Assembly (NCBI GenBank): GCA_942492855.1 | Contig: OW818647.1 | Span: forward strand, 124,001 to 188,000 | Source: G963677485 sp942492855 | GTDB lineage: Bacteria > Armatimonadota > HRBIN16 | Direction of reading: 5' to 3' | DNA: 64,000 bases | Shown here: piece after piece, positions 60,780 through 64,000 of the stretch | Layout: each line of letters opens with the position of its first letter | How positions within the stretch are numbered: position 1 is the first letter of the stretch | The notes under the pieces: generated by a model | Seen by the model: the letters and a program-made list of their open reading frames with translations, nothing else | Told to the model about the DNA's origin: nothing | Databases searched by the model: none | Program-made: the position numbers and the translations under genes

Positions 60780-61012
60780 TGTACAACATAGAGATGGTGT
60801 GCTTCTAGGGTGTCATTTTAGAAATGACGAAGTATGCGAATAGTGATCTGATCATAAACGATATCGATGTTGCGTACATGCTTACAGTGACTGATCCGTA
60901 TGGAGACATATGTGAAGACAAACAACATGACAGTGAGTGCAATGAGGCATATCAACAAGTATCATGAAGACATATAAAAGGTCGCATGCCATCGTTAAGA
61001 GTGTAAGGTAGC

Positions 61013-61813
61013 CTATTTTGGGTACTGAGTACGGTAACTGATCTTTCCGTCAACATATTCATATATCCGGTAACCAGATTCACGGCCCCACAAGTTTGCG
61101 ATAGGCGAAGCCACAAACACTGGTACCTTCCCTATCCAATGTTGTTCGGCACGATGATAGTGTCCTGATATCACTGCCTTAACGTTATATGCATTTACCA
61201 ATTTCTCAAACTGCTTAAGTTCCGATGCAGGCCATGTTTCATGCAAGGAGTTCGCATAGAAGTCCTTAGTTGGAGGACGGTGGGTAAATACAACTACGGG
61301 TTTACGACCAGCCAACTTCAACTGTTTACGCAACCAGATCATAGACTCATACCCGTCTAGCTTAACTGATCCATCAAGCGACTCAGTGCAGAAGAATATC
61401 ATAATAATACCATGATATTCAGTTTGACCATACAAGGGACCCACTGCCTTCTGGTAAGCCAGCACACTCGGGCCAAAAGTACTGCCGGGCATAATATCAT
61501 GGTTACCAGCCACATGGAACACGGGCATCTTGAATTTCGCAAATGCATCCTTGGCCAACTTGTTCACCGACTCATCAAGGACGGTACCGTTGAAAACATC
61601 TCCTGTATCGGCAACAAACCCAATCTCCAATGAGGTGTTATTGATCGCATCAACCACCTTTAACATTCGTTCGGCACTATCTTGGATCCCAAAATGAATG
61701 TCGGAGATTTGAGCAAAATAGAACTGTCTGGGTTTGGTAAAGCCTATTGACGAAACCAAAGAAAGCCCTATGATAAGCGTAGTAATATTCGTGTATAATC
61801 GCATGAATTTCAT
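61013..61813 (-). CDS. Secreted calcineurin-like metallophosphoesterase
   Basis: 266 residues with signal peptide (ITTLIIGLSLVSSIGFTKP). Full metallophosphoesterase signature: QISDIHFG (D-x-H), ADTGDVFN (G-D), AGNHDIMPG (G-N-H-D), FTHRPP (H) and ISGHYHRAE (G-H-x-H). It resembles acid phosphatase-like and cyclic phosphodiesterase-like exoenzymes (3',5'-cAMP phosphodiesterase CpdA fold). It sits between the two lipoprotein paralogues, on the same strand. Substrate unknown. Confidence 0.88.
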   Translation of the reverse strand: MKFMRLYTNITTLIIGLSLVSSIGFTKPRQFYFAQISDIHFGIQDSAERMLKVVDAINNTSLEIGFVADTGDVFNGTVLDESVNKLAKDAFAKFKMPVFHVAGNHDIMPGSTFGPSVLAYQKAVGPLYGQTEYHGIIMIFFCTESLDGSVKLDGYESMIWLRKQLKLAGRKPVVVFTHRPPTKDFYANSLHETWPASELKQFEKLVNAYNVKAVISGHYHRAEQHWIGKVPVFVASPIANLWGRESGYRIYEYVDGKISYRTQYPK

Positions 61814-62153
61814 TGTCTTTTTTCTCCGATGTACCGCAAATTAGCCCAACTTCCGCAGTGAGTGGGCCTGAATGAATTTCGGGCCGATTTTTCGTGCTCA
61901 ACACAGTAAGTATGCACAATCAGTTCGTGCTCAGAGCCACCAAAAATGCCATGTAGTGTAGATAATAAGCTTTCCTCAACCAACCGCTAAGCACAACACG
62001 GGCCTTGTAAACCAATCAACTGCGGAAGTTTAGCTAGCGGAGAAATCCGTGATGATATTCCTGTGACAGCCAGAATTGTAGATGTTCCATCAAGACAGGC
62101 CCATGCAGAGTAACTCCGCATGAGCCTGATGATTTGTGGCGAAGGGTTTCAAC
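61814..62153. other. Gene-free spacer with inverted 12-bp words
   Basis: aacttccgcagt (61848-61859) and its complement actgcggaagtt (62019-62030) flank about 160 bp without coding signal. An imperfect hairpin near 62096-62126 (aggcccatgc/gcatgagcct) may end transcription of the upstream lipoprotein gene. Confidence 0.55.
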
Positions 62154-63800
62154 TTATTGTTCTGGCGCCGGGTATATCCTCTTCAGCTCACCACCGGCTA
62201 ATGAATCGGTGTATACACCCCACACGCCGTCTTTCAACGCGGTGAAGCAATAGTTATATCCATAGAAGGGACTGCTAGCCACAACATACACCGTGGTGAA
62301 CATATCTCGGGAGTATGGGTAGCTCACATTCTTGGTCTCTACATCCACGATCATCACATCGCGGATGCCGCCATTCACAGGAACAGACCGATGGCTTGCC
62401 GTTGTCAACACTTTATTGGTGTTAGCGGCAAAGCATGGACCATGGAAAACATGCCCATATGTGCCATCACCGGCAATGCTGACAGGGTTGCTACCGTCTG
62501 CGTTTTTCACCCACAACCAGCCATTTCCGTTGTATGCCTCCACATAGGTCAACATAGCATTGATTCCACCGGTAGCGGGGAAGTAGTTGGGCTGTTCCTC
62601 GGATTGTGTGTTGTTGGGTATGTGGGTCATCTCACCACCGCCGATTGGGATGGTGTACATCTGCGCCGGTTGACTGTTACCAAGAGACTTCTCAAACAGC
62701 ACTGTGTTGTCATTCATGAACACAGGATGGCCTGATCGAGGGCCAACCAGTTCCGTTCTACTTCCTGAACCGTCAGAGTTCATCTTCATGATGTGACAGG
62801 TCGCCCAAAAATCGCCTGAAATTTCTTCATATACGATGGTGCGATAATCGGATGAGATGTCAAACCATTGTATGCGTGCACCAACACTGACGAACTTCCC
62901 GAATTCCGAACCATCGGGCTTCACGCGATAGATATCCATGTTGCCAGTTGATCCAGCGGCGAAAAATATCCAATCGCCTAACCCCGAATTCGCACGCCAT
63001 AAAATGCAGTCCATCACAGCGAGGACTGGAGTGGTAGATCGCACGGTGACCGTGACCCATGGCGACACCATACCATCCATAGACACACGCACAGTGGGAC
63101 TGCCTGCTGCCAGGCCATATGCCTGACCGTCTTGGAAGCGCAGCATCTCTGGCAGTATAGGACGTGCTCCGGCAATTCCCACTTCCGGTGGTCCGACCTC
63201 CCATTTGACCGATCCCGGGGTGACAGCCACAGCCGCGCCTGCTGCATCACGGGCGATAAAGGCGAGCGCCTTGTGCTCACCAACGGCGATCGTCTGCTGG
63301 TTCTGCACTTCAAGGCTCTTGACCACCTGGTTGAGACTGATGGTGTCCAATCCCGTGCCGTCTTCTTTCAGGTCAAAGATAATGGAAGCATTGGCCACCG
63401 CAGACCCAGTATTATTTGCCTCACTGGTAAAGTCGACGACTACCCTCCACCTTCGTACGGGCACTTTGTCTGGCGATACCCAATGCTGTAGATACGCACC
63501 AGGGGCCGCCTGGCGGTTGATGATCCACTGGAATGATGGTTGTTCTTGTATTGTGTTCATGTCTAGAACCGGATTGTGACTATCAGCCGGAAGATCATGA
63601 TCGGTTTGCAGGAGTGTTACGGGATAGAGGGAGATTTTGCAGCTCAGAGCAGCAGCCGGCGCCTGTATCGCACGGCCTCTTTCCGCCCAGTAGATGTCTA
63701 CACGAAAGTTAGTGTCGGGGGTGACACTGTTGCCCCCGCAGCCGAAGAGTAGCGTGAGAAAGAATAGCGATATTGCGACGATAATCCATTTGGCACGCAT
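62154..63800 (-). CDS. Lipoprotein with PD40/propeller-type repeats (paralogue 2)
   Basis: 548 residues, lipobox LLFGC as in paralogue 1. Residues 1 to about 240 differ from paralogue 1 at only about 25 positions. The rest is more divergent but aligns (DIYRVKPDGSEFGKFVSVGARIQWFDISSDYRTIVYEE, YTIPIGGGEMTHIPNNTQSEEQPNY). Ig-like beta domains are followed by propeller blades. ATG 63800 was chosen in parallel with paralogue 1; a GTG 13 codons earlier is unlikely. Probably an outer-surface or periplasmic binding protein; function unknown. Confidence 0.85.
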   Translation of the reverse strand: MRAKWIIVAISLFFLTLLFGCGGNSVTPDTNFRVDIYWAERGRAIQAPAAALSCKISLYPVTLLQTDHDLPADSHNPVLDMNTIQEQPSFQWIINRQAAPGAYLQHWVSPDKVPVRRWRVVVDFTSEANNTGSAVANASIIFDLKEDGTGLDTISLNQVVKSLEVQNQQTIAVGEHKALAFIARDAAGAAVAVTPGSVKWEVGPPEVGIAGARPILPEMLRFQDGQAYGLAAGSPTVRVSMDGMVSPWVTVTVRSTTPVLAVMDCILWRANSGLGDWIFFAAGSTGNMDIYRVKPDGSEFGKFVSVGARIQWFDISSDYRTIVYEEISGDFWATCHIMKMNSDGSGSRTELVGPRSGHPVFMNDNTVLFEKSLGNSQPAQMYTIPIGGGEMTHIPNNTQSEEQPNYFPATGGINAMLTYVEAYNGNGWLWVKNADGSNPVSIAGDGTYGHVFHGPCFAANTNKVLTTASHRSVPVNGGIRDVMIVDVETKNVSYPYSRDMFTTVYVVASSPFYGYNYCFTALKDGVWGVYTDSLAGGELKRIYPAPEQ

Positions 63801-63873
63801 AGCAGTTTGTTCTCCTTCATGCCTAGTTGAATTGTTCACCCGTCTTGTGCAACTTCTGGCTGGTGATGCCCTA

Positions 63874-63882
63874 ATTATAGCA
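63874..63882 (-). promoter_or_regulatory. Extended -10 promoter of lipoprotein paralogue 2
   Basis: TGCTATAAT on the minus strand, with the leader sequence between it and the ATG nearly identical to that of paralogue 1. Similarity ends just upstream. Confidence 0.6.
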
Positions 63883-64000
63883 TGTGGTATCTAGAATATG
63901 GTGTGTTTTGCGGGATGTTTTTGGGGAAAGAGGAAAACTAAAGTGCTATTTCCAGAGGGGTAACAGGAGTGATGCTTTCGTAGCGTTTTCTTTTAGTAGA

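Overview
This 64 kb window is bacterial chromosomal DNA of moderate GC, with dense protein-coding genes separated by gaps unusually rich in repeats. The content (bacterial tricorn protease, mreBCD, a stand-alone RtcB, an RqcH/NFACT protein, secreted GH31 and GH2 glycosidases, DUF4838-type and UroD-like proteins, a large PAS/GAF hybrid kinase) and the interspersed palindromic elements fit a free-living Gram-negative-type polysaccharide degrader. Armatimonadota is my best guess; Planctomycetes or a relative is possible, though mreBCD argues against typical Planctomycetes. This is inference from gene content only. No rRNA, tRNA or CRISPR array was seen.

Layout. 1-3.3 kb: end of a sugar ABC transporter ATPase, a polysaccharide-export-type ABC-2 transporter pair, and a divergent TPR protein. 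3.4-9 kb: a frameshifted membrane-protein gene, tricorn protease and mannitol-1-phosphate dehydrogenase. 9-12.7 kb: three adjacent secreted proteins sharing a beta-rich module of about 100 residues, one with a frameshifted 39-bp repeat array. 13-21 kb: Gfo/Idh oxidoreductase, HI0933-type flavoprotein, a zinc-ribbon ssDNA-annealing-like protein, a PA14-bearing GH31, a BON-domain protein and a CBM9-like protein. 21-27 kb: rqcH downstream of a solitary, apparently intact terminase large subunit, and an amidase-GerM cell-wall pair. 27.5-30.5 kb: arsR-type repressor and metal P-type ATPase operon. 30.5-45.6 kb: UroD-like protein, giant hybrid histidine kinase, and a carbohydrate cluster (DUF6259-like, DUF4838, an unknown secreted protein, GH2). 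45.8-54 kb: dapB and a type I restriction-modification locus (hsdM, hsdS, GxxExxY gene, hsdR). 54-59 kb: 5'-nucleotidase-like phosphoesterase, mreBCD and rtcB. 59-64 kb: two tandem paralogous lipoproteins with propeller-type repeats flanking a secreted metallophosphoesterase.

The most unusual signal is the repeat landscape. At least six families of short palindromic or tandem elements fill the gaps. Two carry compensatory stem changes between copies, which supports conserved hairpins. Several intrude into genes: one gives an in-frame insert in HsdR, one supplies the hsdR stop codon, and one gives the C-terminal tail of the GxxExxY protein. Every junction of the restriction-modification locus carries GA-rich 42- or 66-bp repeats. 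Two genes (3.4-4.0 kb and 11.4-12.7 kb) appear frameshifted. Either could be a real mutation or an assembly error, and reads would decide.
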